Assembly: GCF_037975245.1 (NCBI RefSeq)
Contig: NC_092578.1
Span: 9,776,359 to 9,840,358, forward strand
From: Apostichopus japonicus
Lineage: Eukaryota > Echinodermata > Holothuroidea > Aspidochirotida > Stichopodidae
Direction: 5' to 3'
Length of the DNA stretch: 64,000 nucleotides
Of the stretch, positions 56,201 to 64,000 are shown piece by piece. Within the stretch, counting starts at the first letter, position 1; each line of letters opens with the position of its first letter. A program made the position numbers and the translations under genes. The notes beneath the pieces are model-generated. The model made no database searches and was not told where the DNA came from. It saw only the letters and a list, made by a program, of their open reading frames with translations.

Positions 56201-56384
56201 TGGCTGAATTGAGGAAATACTCCGTCTGGTAACAGCAGTCGTAAGGTTCCAGCCACACTTGAACATCGTCAACATGGCTCATTAACTTCATTAAAACTGT
56301 GGAACATGTCCTTGGTATGCTCCAAAAGAATATTCTTGGAACCTCTGAGTTTTCAACCTTTTTATCCTCCATTGTTGATGCCAT
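52783..56384 (-). CDS. Sulfotransferase-like P-loop protein, three exons, 306 aa
   Basis: Probable PAPS-dependent sulfotransferase or a related P-loop enzyme; acceptor substrate unknown. Exons 56384-56086, 55365-55254 and 53292-52783 join in phase to 306 codons and a stop. IFFWSIPRTCSTVLMK (residues ~18-33) is the 5'-phosphosulfate-binding loop: P, R, T, S/T in the expected spacing. HVFLIRHPLRALSGLR (~142-157) matches the 3'-phosphate-binding region, with R147 and a downstream serine. DTDDILCNPQPVLSKLFE (third exon) resembles the ...Y-E-D-L...P...L segment of the fold. There is no signal peptide or membrane anchor, so a cytosolic enzyme is likely, unlike Golgi carbohydrate sulfotransferases. 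This divergent group is common in invertebrate deuterostomes (recalled, not checked). Confidence 0.85.
53740..54560. repeat. ~144-bp tandem repeat with nuclear-receptor DR1 words
   Basis: At least five diverged units in intron 2 of the sulfotransferase-like gene (starts near 53,750, 53,895, 54,038, 54,180, 54,465). Each has TTTGACC(C/T)CTGGTGACCC, then AATGACCTTTGACCTCC, then CTCAATGTGGTACTTCTACA, then CTTGAGATATCG. TGACCTTTGACCT occurs exactly at 54,203-54,215 and 54,483-54,495; its reverse is AGGTCAAAGGTCA, a perfect DR1. Weaker units extend to about 52,500 and 54,990, and similar words occur near 38,270-38,560. Confidence 0.85.
55254..55365 (-). CDS. Sulfotransferase-like exon 2
   Basis: Encodes (S)YSWVKSELEKEEPGKKFI to LEHVDDLPEN. 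Acceptor ctgcag, donor gtaagt. Phase 2 in, 0 out. Confidence 0.9.
56086..56384 (-). CDS. Sulfotransferase-like exon 1
   Basis: Starts MASTMEDKKVENSEVPR and includes FFWSIPRTCSTVLMKLM and VWLEPYDCCYQTEYF. Donor gtaaac. The second methionine (residue 5) is an alternative start. Confidence 0.88.
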
Positions 56385-57444
56385 GTCCTTTAAAATGAAA
56401 TAAATGCGTCAGTCAATAACTTACTCAAACTAAGCTAAACCTTTAGCCTGCTTCAACATAAGTTGTACAACTAACCAATTGAATCAGCCAATCAAATCTA
56501 GAGAAAAACTGAAAAATTATATAAACATAAAGATATGAAAAAGGCAGTGTTTAATCTAGACACATGAAGGATCAGCAAGAAAAATCAACAATATATAACC
56601 CATTGCACAGATACTTTTAAAGAAAGGTCACCCAGAAAGAGAACCTGGGCACGAAAAAAACAAACAACGAACCGACTGATCCCCTTTCAACTTGAGAGCA
56701 ATATTGTAGAGACAGCACTATAAGAGAAGACAACTTTACGTTATGGAAGTATAAGCTGCACTGAATATATGTTAACTCTGTACAAGTATCTAGAAACCTC
56801 ATGTCACATGATTACTTTGTATGGTTCATGCATGGAGACTCCATAAAAGACGCTATGCAAATACAATACAATATACATACAATGGACCTTTCTTTAGCCT
56901 AAACAAGCAGAAAGATAATAAGATCATAGAGGATTTAAGTCACACATGGCCTAGATATTATCTAGGTTTGTAAAGTCCAAGGTACTTATTATCATTCTAT
57001 AGTAACGGCCAGTATTCAGCAACCCAGTAATGTACTCTACAATATGTGCACAAAACAACTTTAGTTTGGTTAATGGAATAGTGAACTGGTGAATTCTAGT
57101 TGTACTGAAAAATGCAAACTATGGGGGAATGAATTTGTAGTAGAGCTATCCATTTGAAGTACTGTTTGCATGGGCAGCTATGCCCTTTAGTATGAGGGGT
57201 GAGGGTGGAGAACTTCAGCAGTCTGTTAAGGCTGTGGTAGACTAAAACTGATCTATAAGGTAGGCCCTGTAGAACGAATAAATGAGACCAGCATTGTTAC
57301 GAACGCAAGATTCTGCATCCAGGGCACAATGTTTTAGCCAGGGACGCAAAATCTTCAAATTGCTTGCATCTGACGAACGCAAACTGCTTTCATCTGAGAA
57401 ACAAACCCCAAGTACACACACTACAACTACAGTAGGTCTGATAA
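56385..57444. other. Upstream region of the sulfotransferase-like gene
   Basis: Presumed promoter and 5' UTR of the sulfotransferase-like gene lie here; no TATA box or other element is convincing. No other gene seen. Confidence 0.4.
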
Positions 57445-57735
57445 CCAAATCAAACAACAAAAACGAGCTAATGCGCTTTTTAGGCATGGTTGGCTATTAC
57501 AGATTGAAGATATTATACAAAATTTCAGAAATTGTTACCACACTGGCAGATTTGTTGAGTTAAAGGTAAAGTTTGGCTGGAATGAGGCTTTCAGATAGTA
57601 TTGAGGAAGAAAATGCATTCTTACGAGTGGACCTATTGCACCAAATTTTGAAAAAGACTTGCAGTAGATGCCAGTGATGCTGTTGCAAGTGGAGTATTAT
57701 TTCAAGAGAATAAAGATATTAACCATCCAGTTTAA
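57445..57735 (+). mobile_element. Ty3/gypsy-type LTR retrotransposon remnant (pol)
   Basis: The plus strand reads KNELMRFLGMVGYYRLKILY and KISEIVTTLADLLS, then, after stops and shifts, KVKFGWNEAF, CILTSGPI, NFEKD, a VDASDAV-like segment, GVLFQENKDINHPV. This order is the thumb of the reverse transcriptase running into RNase H in gypsy-type pol. Many stops and frameshifts; no LTRs found. Further weak pol similarity may extend to about 57,800. Confidence 0.78.
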
Positions 57736-58039
57736 AGAATGTTAACCAGAGATTGGTGAGATGGTGGTTTAGCCTGATTTCTACTGCTTTGCAGTGTTAA
57801 CAGACACTATAGATGCCTTTTCATTTAGATATGTTCAACTAGTTCAGGTATTGTTACTGGACCTATGCCTTGTGTTGGAGTTGTATACTGTACAGCAGTG
57901 TGCTTTGCATGTTGTACAGGCCCGCCTTTATGATAACTACTGTAGTCTACAGCCATATTTCCGGCTTCACAATTCCACAGTCATTTTGGTACTGTATATT
58001 AGTAAAGACTTTTAATCTTTTACTTTTTGTTTCTTTTTC

Positions 58040-58225
58040 GCATGATAGGCCTATCACTATTAGCTTCCCTTGGGCACAAGCCAGGTTATTGTCAGGGTCA
58101 TTATACTTTAGGTATTTCAAAGTGCATATTTTCATGGAGGACAGCAGCCTAGACGCAATTTATAGCGAGTACGAGTGAACACAAACAATTTTTTAAAATG
58201 TTGCGTCCCCTGGACACAAGTTTAT
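58040..58225. repeat. Interspersed repeat, copy 2 (related to 41,570)
   Basis: Second copy of the family noted at 41,570-41,770, same orientation. Confidence 0.6.
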
Positions 58226-59898
58226 ATACGGGTTCATCTTTGAATATGTTATAGGCTATGTATGCTGTGAATGTCGGAAATCAAGTAATAGTTAAGGGCC
58301 TAATGTAAGATTGTCCATTTGGGAACATGCTAGGATTTTTGTATCAGATGGTAAGAACAATTTGTAAGAAGTGGCTAAATACCCGAGAGCTAATCTAGTG
58401 CATCAATTGTTTCTATATGTGAAAATGAAAGATATTTTGATGAATAGATCAGGATTTCATCAAAACCTTGTTACTATAATGTAGGCACCATTTGTGCAAG
58501 TCAATGTTTTGGGTGTACATACTAAGATGGCTTCAGCAACCTTCAAATAGCTGCAAATCGTATTGTTGTCAGCAGGTGAGATATGGCTTCTATGTTTAAA
58601 TTTCTGTGATGCCACATAGTATTTATGCATAAAATAATTTAGGCCGAAAACTGCGTGAGAAGGCGTTACGTGAACATCGATATCTGTGCTCTTGGTATAT
58701 CAGCCTCACGTAGGCTTTTGAACTGTAAATATCCAACTGTATTAGCCTACAGACTCAACCAATCCTTCAGGTCTCAAGCAACTTGCACGTAACATAGACT
58801 TGCCTAGCCTAGATCATATCGCTTTATTAGTGTGAGCCTGAGAATATTGATCATTGATTTTAGACTTTATTGTACTTTTACAGTTTTGTTGTTGAAAGAA
58901 ACTTACAAATTGAAAACCAAAATGACCTTTTATCGCACAAGCAACTGATCTGTAGAAATGCTTTTAAAATGGAAAGCTGAATACAGTATCTGCCCAATAT
59001 GATATGATATCAATATCATAATCAGTCAACCCCCTGAAGTTTACGACTGGGTTGTGAGTTATTGTCGTAATGATTTAGTGTTTTTGAGATCATAACTGAA
59101 CAATAACTGAATCCAAGATGTTTTATAATCGTGTGTTTTTCTATGCACGTGGAAGTTCTGAGCGATATTTCACCAACCCATTTCCATGTTTATATAATTT
59201 GAACATTTAAATCACTTTAACTTTCTGTTAAATATTTCTAATTTCTTTGTTCGATAACAGAAGCTCGGGTAATGTAAGTAGGCAATTTTGGTTACCTGTA
59301 TTCACTTGAAGTTGAAATGCTTCCCAGCTATTTGCTGTCAGGTTGACGGCCAACTGAATGGGTTTGGGGACCTAAATTTCATCACTTACACCATAAATTG
59401 CTTACATTGAAGCTAAAAATTTGAAAATAGAGTAATTTGCCATAGGGTACTTTATACTCAGGTCCAATTGTTGTCCAAATTATAGTAAAATGAATTTGAA
59501 ATATGAATAACTAATTTTCTATTCTTGTTCCATACTTAATTTTAAGATGGCACACTATAAAATATAACTATATAATGAACAATTCGGAATTAATGTGATC
59601 TGTAAAACTATCTCTAAAGGCCTGATCACTTTCCCAAAAATTAAGAAAGATGTCACTTTTTGTCTCCTGATGGCATACGTAAAAATTTATTTAAAAAAAT
59701 ATTTGTTCTTTGAATGTTAAAAACCATCCCTACCCACACCCCCTTAAACGGGCCTGTATTCCCATGGTCTCAGGAGACATAACAAAAACGAAGAAAGAGA
59801 AAGCAAAGTCGTTCAGTTCCGTTCTCCCTGACGTATTCTAGATTTGGACAATATTAAGGTAACAAAATGCTACCGCTTCAGAGGAATCCACCCGGACC

Positions 59899-60102
59899 CT
59901 AACCTGGCTTCAGTATATTCTGCTGAAATTGAATTCTTCTTGGGAATGTATATTTATGCACTTTAAAATCACTTCTGGGATACATTTCCGCAAATTTTAC
60001 ATTAAATTCTCTTGATATCTTGTCTTTTCTTTTCTCTAAAAAATTAAAAAGGCTGTTGGTAACTTCGGGGGACTTTGCCTCACTCCCTGAATTGTCAGCC
60101 AA
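59899..60102 (-). CDS. Candidate first exon of an unknown gene
   Basis: Reads MADNSGSEAKSPEVTNSLFN, then FLEKRKDKISREFNVKFAEM and RSDFKVHKYTFPRR, and runs to QQNILKPG. A good splice donor (CCAG followed by gttagg, near 59,904) falls at the end of the frame. Charge-rich composition and the ATG-to-donor layout suggest a real exon. I do not recognise the protein and found no following exon; it could be chance. Confidence 0.35.
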   Translation of the reverse strand: MADNSGSEAKSPEVTNSLFNFLEKRKDKISREFNVKFAEMYPRSDFKVHKYTFPRRIQFQQNILKPG

Positions 60103-60393
60103 TAATAGTGTGCAGTTTTAACAATAAAATAAATGTTATCTTCCACCCTTTTTTTCTCTGTACCTTTCTGTCTTTGTCCTTCTCCAGTTTATTCCCTACC
60201 CCCTTCCCTTAATCCTCTCTTTGCCTCTCCACTATTTATCTCCTACCTCTCCTCTTCCCCTGTTGGTTTCTCTCTTTCTTCTCTCCATCCCTTGTCTACT
60301 AATCCCTTTACATCTATCTCTTTGTGTTCACCATGCTCATTAACCTGTCTGTATTCTGTGTGTGTTTTTGTCCCTTCTGTTACTGTTCATTTA

Positions 60394-60433
60394 GCCTTTG
60401 AAGAAGATCCTGCTAGGATTGAAACGTCAGGCC
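60394..60433 (+). ncRNA. Degenerate hammerhead-ribozyme-like motif (copy B)
   Basis: Same motif as 13,281-13,320: stem I GCCT/AGGC, core TTGAAGA, stem II GATCC/GGATT with loop TGCTA, then GAAAC and GTC. Here the GAAA core is intact but the first core base (C) is T (60,398), and the extra A beside stem II is again present. Followed by the shared CCAACCTACTTTTACAC. Confidence 0.5.
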
Positions 60434-60577
60434 AACCTACTTTTACACAATAAAATAAATTACCGGTTCTATTGGTTCAAGTTTCCAAAAGGTTGCTCAG
60501 TCAGTCACTGAAGTTGGTCTCAAAAAGTTGCTAGTAAATCGCTCTAAACCCCCTTGAAAAGTGTACGTCTTATGCAT

Positions 60578-61072
60578 AGTAGCATGGACACTTCGAAGTT
60601 TGGACACCTAAGCCTTAAAACACCCCAAAACTATATCTTCTGGTATAAATCACCTGAAAATATACTTGATATGGTGGGAGAAGTGTGTTATATTACGATA
60701 CACGGCCAAACTTTCTTTCCTGCAAACTGTTTTCACGTTGTATTTCAAGAAGATTCTTTGTGATTGTGGAACTGGTATTTCTTTGCTAGAGTATTGCGAA
60801 GTTCGGACACCCGGCCCACAGTGTGGCGCTGGTGATAAAATTGGTGGCGCAGTTGCTCTTTCAGTACAGACTTCATAGATCTCTGTCATTTTATTGACAA
60901 ATATGTAAGTACTTCCTTGCACACGGGTCATTTTGGAGAGAAAATAACTAAACTGTAGCTTTGTAATTCTTCGTGAAATTGGCTGTTGCTATAGGTTGTC
61001 ATGGTGAAATCGTGTATTTCTTAGGGGTGTCCGAACTTCGCAGTGTTCCGAACTTCGCAATACTGACTATAT
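60578..61072. mobile_element. ~495-bp MITE with GAAGTTCGGACAC ends, copy 2
   Basis: Second copy of the 43,165 element, roughly 90% identical by eye. The right end is cleaner here: GTGTCCGAACTTCGCAG, then TTCCGAACTTCGCAATACTG. The internal TTGCGAAGTTCGGACACCC is also present. Confidence 0.78.
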
Positions 61073-62222
61073 AAGTATACTGTAGAAAATCTCTGTAAGT
61101 TTGCAAGAAAAAGTACAAGCAAAACTTTCACACAATATTTTATGTCATTTTTGGTCAGTCTGCAAATTTACTAATAAAATGTTATTTTACAGACTTTAAA
61201 TTACCTTAAATTTGTGTGAATTTGTTGCCAATACCTTTTTACTATAAAATTGCAGATTCTTAACTAAGGGTAACATGTTCTGTTAGTTAACAGAAACTGA
61301 AAAAAAGGAATTATGCAGCAGGCGTTTGAAACAAAATCAAATGAGTTCTTATTCAGTACAAAACTTTTAAACTTTTAAAGGCTGAATAAAATGGCCAAAA
61401 CGGTCATGAGTAACAACCTGTGAGTTGCAAGATGCACTTAAAAACTGGAATTTTCCACTTAACATGAACAAATGTTTTTTAAGTGAAATAAATCCTTAGA
61501 AACATATGTTCGATCCGAACAGTTCTTATGCCTGCAAATTACAAGTGACCATTGGTACGTTCAGTACAATTAACGACATGGTCAATAGGCATTAATTCTA
61601 TACACGTAACTGACATTTACAGCCTACCACCGAACATAACAAGTCTAACTAGTATAACGTTAGGCTAACACTAAACAATAACCGTATACGACGAACTAAC
61701 GTGTTGAAAATGTACTCCGCTCTGTTCAAAATTTGCAAAAATGATCATAGGTTGCACTCAAAATTCAATAAAAAGCACTTTATTCAAAATGGAAATATTT
61801 CAAACGATAATTAAAGCCGATGGGGGAAGGAAACAAATCATACCTACCGCAAAAATTTACGATGCGCGGCGTCTGCGTTGTGCGAATTGCAAATTCAGTG
61901 CCACACATGACCGGGTTGTAACTACTCTAAATTTGCATTGGACTTACTTGTGGTTTACGCAGTATAGGATGTAGTATAAAAGTACATAAAAGTTCGTCAA
62001 ATTTACAAAATTCCTTTATTTCCATTTTGGATAAAATGGTAAACTGAGATTTTCAATAAGTAAACATGGAAAATGACTGATTTCAGTTGAAACTATGTTA
62101 AAATATATCATTTTACTCTACGTAAATTTACAGATCTTTCACTGACAACTGCACAAATCCCTGCTGCTTTCAATTTCACTCATTTATTAAAGTCACCTAC
62201 CGCAAAGATCTGAAGGTAAAAT
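61073..62222. other. AT-rich intergenic stretch, nothing recognised
   Basis: No gene, RNA or repeat family recognised. The 77-codon frame at 61,741-61,974 has no family resemblance. Confidence 0.4.
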
Positions 62223-63279
62223 ATCTTTTCCTACCGTCCGTATGGAAAGCCATTTTAACATTTAATCAGGAATTTTAGATATCTTAAATTTTTTTCTTAC
62301 TTTAGATATCTAAAATTCTATTTCAGATATCTAAAATTAAATTCGAGATATCTTAAATTGAATTCGAGATATCTTAAATTTTATTTCAGATATCTGAAAT
62401 TGAATTCGAGATATCTAAAATAGATTTCGAGATATCTGAAATTCTAATTCAGATATCTGAAATTGAATTCGAGATATCTGAAATTGAATTCGAGATATCC
62501 GAAATTGAGTTCGAGATATCTGAAATTCTATTTCAGATATCTGAAATTGAATTCGAGATATCTGAAATTGAATTTAAGATATCTGCAAATCTAATTCGAG
62601 ATATCTGAAATTGAATTCGAGATATCTGCAATTGAATTCGAGATATCTGTAATGCATATGCAGAAATTCCCGAATAAATGTTAAAATGGCACGTATGGAA
62701 AGCAATTTTAACATTTAATCGGGAATTTTCAGATATTTGTAATTGAATTCGAGATATCTAAAATTGAATTCGAGATATCTGAAATTGAATTCGAGATACC
62801 TGAAATTGAATTCGAGATATCTGAAAATGAATTCGAGATATCTGAAATTGAATTCGAGATATCTAAAATTCTATTTCAGATATCTGAAATTGAATTCGAG
62901 ATATCTGAAATTGAATTCGAGATATCTGAAAATGAATTCGAGATATCTGAAATTGAATTCGAGATATCTAAAATTCTATTTCAGATATCTGAAATTGAAT
63001 TCGAGATATCTGAAATTGAATTCGAGATATCTTAAAATGAATTCGAGATATCTTGAATTCAATTTCAGATATCTGAAAAAGAATTTTAGATATCTGAAAT
63101 TCCCTGGTTATTTCGAGATATCTGAAATTGATTTTAAGATATCTGCAATTATTTGTAGATATCTTAAATAAATTGGAGATATCTGTAATTTAATTTGAGA
63201 TATCTGAAATTATTTCGAGATATCTGAAATTCCGTATTAAATGTTAAAACGGCTTTCCATACGTCCGTACGGAAAGATG
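62223..63279. mobile_element. Foldback element built of palindromic 21-bp GATATC/GAATTC units
   Basis: About 45 units of AGATATCTGAAATTGAATTC + G (21 bp), mostly exact, each with two palindromes (AGATATCT and GAATTC). The array is bounded by inverted termini: left CGTATGGAAAGCCATTTTAA at about 62,239, and its inverse at about 63,243-63,268. A third inverted pair around 62,665-62,728 suggests two adjacent elements sharing a boundary. TTCAGATATCT and TTCGAGATATCT variants alternate. The 142-codon plus-strand frame is a repeat artefact. Confidence 0.82.
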
Positions 63280-64000
63280 TTTCGTATTTCTAATTATTCA
63301 AATTTGTAGTAGCCTATAGTTGGGAAGGAACTCGATGATATTAAACTAGACAATTAAGAGTTTCCTTTAATGAGTCCTAGGAACAGAAGAGAATCGAATA
63401 CCACAAACATACCGTTCTAAAGGACGAAAGATAAACCGTGCTAAAAATATGTAGTATTTTTGCAAGTTATCGCGGAATACTCATTTGCCGGTGGCGAGGA
63501 GGATTGGAACTTGCATGGGGAAAGTGACACTGGCGAGGCTCGAAGGGCAGTCGGACAAGCACCTTTGACTTAAGGGCGCGATCTGTAGTAATAACTCACA
63601 ATATCAAAGCAAAATCAACCGTCCGTGAAGCTTCCACACAACATGTTCGGTCACTGTTGTCATTTCTAGTTTTGAATCAAAAGGGCACCATTTGGATTAA
63701 CAAAAAAATATATCTATATATATCAACACAAGAGCAATTTTTAGGGGAAAAAAGGATATGTTTCCTTAACACAAATAGAAGCCATCACGGTGGTAAATTT
63801 ATATTTTTCATTTAAGCAAAGCACTTTTTAAATTTTTTAATAAATAATAATGATCAGGTAATTGTCATTCAAAGAAACGGCACAGGGGTTCGCGCCACCG
63901 ATGCATATAGTCTATGATGAACCGTGCAATGTTCCCTATCGGTAGGCCTTTATGGTAAACTTGTCAACTTAGTGGGGTAGTTCCATATAATAGTAGTTCA
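63280..64000. other. Intergenic stretch, nothing recognised
   Basis: No gene or repeat family identified to the end of the window. Confidence 0.4.

Noticed and set aside
62743-63171. 142-codon frame of NSRYLKL repeats
   Set aside because: Translation of the 21-bp palindromic array; the opposite strand and other frames give similar repeats.
62260-63240. CRISPR-like regular repeat array
   Set aside because: Units are head-to-tail with no unique spacers and the DNA is animal nuclear sequence with introns.

Overview
This is invertebrate nuclear DNA: intron-rich genes, AT-rich introns, many microsatellites and a dense, varied load of transposable elements. The animal gene families, the L2/CR1-type LINE, the Penelope-like element and the many hAT-like MITEs fit a marine deuterostome (echinoderm or hemichordate), but this is inference and the species cannot be fixed from the sequence.

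Three spliced genes can be read, all on the minus strand. (1) PMS1, a MutL-family mismatch repair protein (about 18.7 kb down to 6.1 kb; ten exons read, extreme C-terminus not found). (2) WDR12, a 60S ribosome-biogenesis factor of the PeBoW complex (44,024 down to 26,791; eleven exons that join in phase into a complete 439-residue protein, with a poly(A) signal). (3) A compact three-exon sulfotransferase-like gene (56,384 down to 52,783; 306 residues). They have unrelated functions and form no operon-like unit. A 67-codon reading frame at 59.9-60.1 kb ending in a splice donor may be a first exon of an unknown gene.

Layout: 0.36-3.8 kb, LINE with an intact 1041-residue endonuclease/reverse transcriptase; 3.9-4.2 kb, hAT-like MITE; 6.1-18.7 kb, PMS1, whose introns hold a triplicated ~318-bp repeat, a ~60-bp tandem repeat, a 21-bp minisatellite and a hammerhead-like motif; 18.7-26.8 kb, intergenic, with a palindrome-ended element carrying telomere-like repeats, hAT-like MITEs, a tandem repeat, and a decayed Penelope-like element preceded on the opposite strand by a well-formed hammerhead ribozyme; 26.8-44.0 kb, WDR12, with a 4.6-kb terminal-inverted-repeat element in intron 4 and long hairpins plus a MITE in intron 1; 44.3-46.3 kb, three inverted-repeat elements nested inside one another; 48.6-49.5 kb, a hAT-like MITE nested in a TTAA-flanked element; 52.8-56.4 kb, the sulfotransferase gene, whose intron 2 is full of ~144-bp repeats containing nuclear-receptor DR1 words; 56.4-64 kb, no confident gene, but a Ty3/gypsy remnant, a second MITE copy, a second hammerhead-like motif and a 1-kb inverted-repeat element built from palindromic 21-bp units.

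The most notable non-genic signal is the set of self-cleaving-ribozyme-like motifs, followed by the nested elements with readable target-site duplications.
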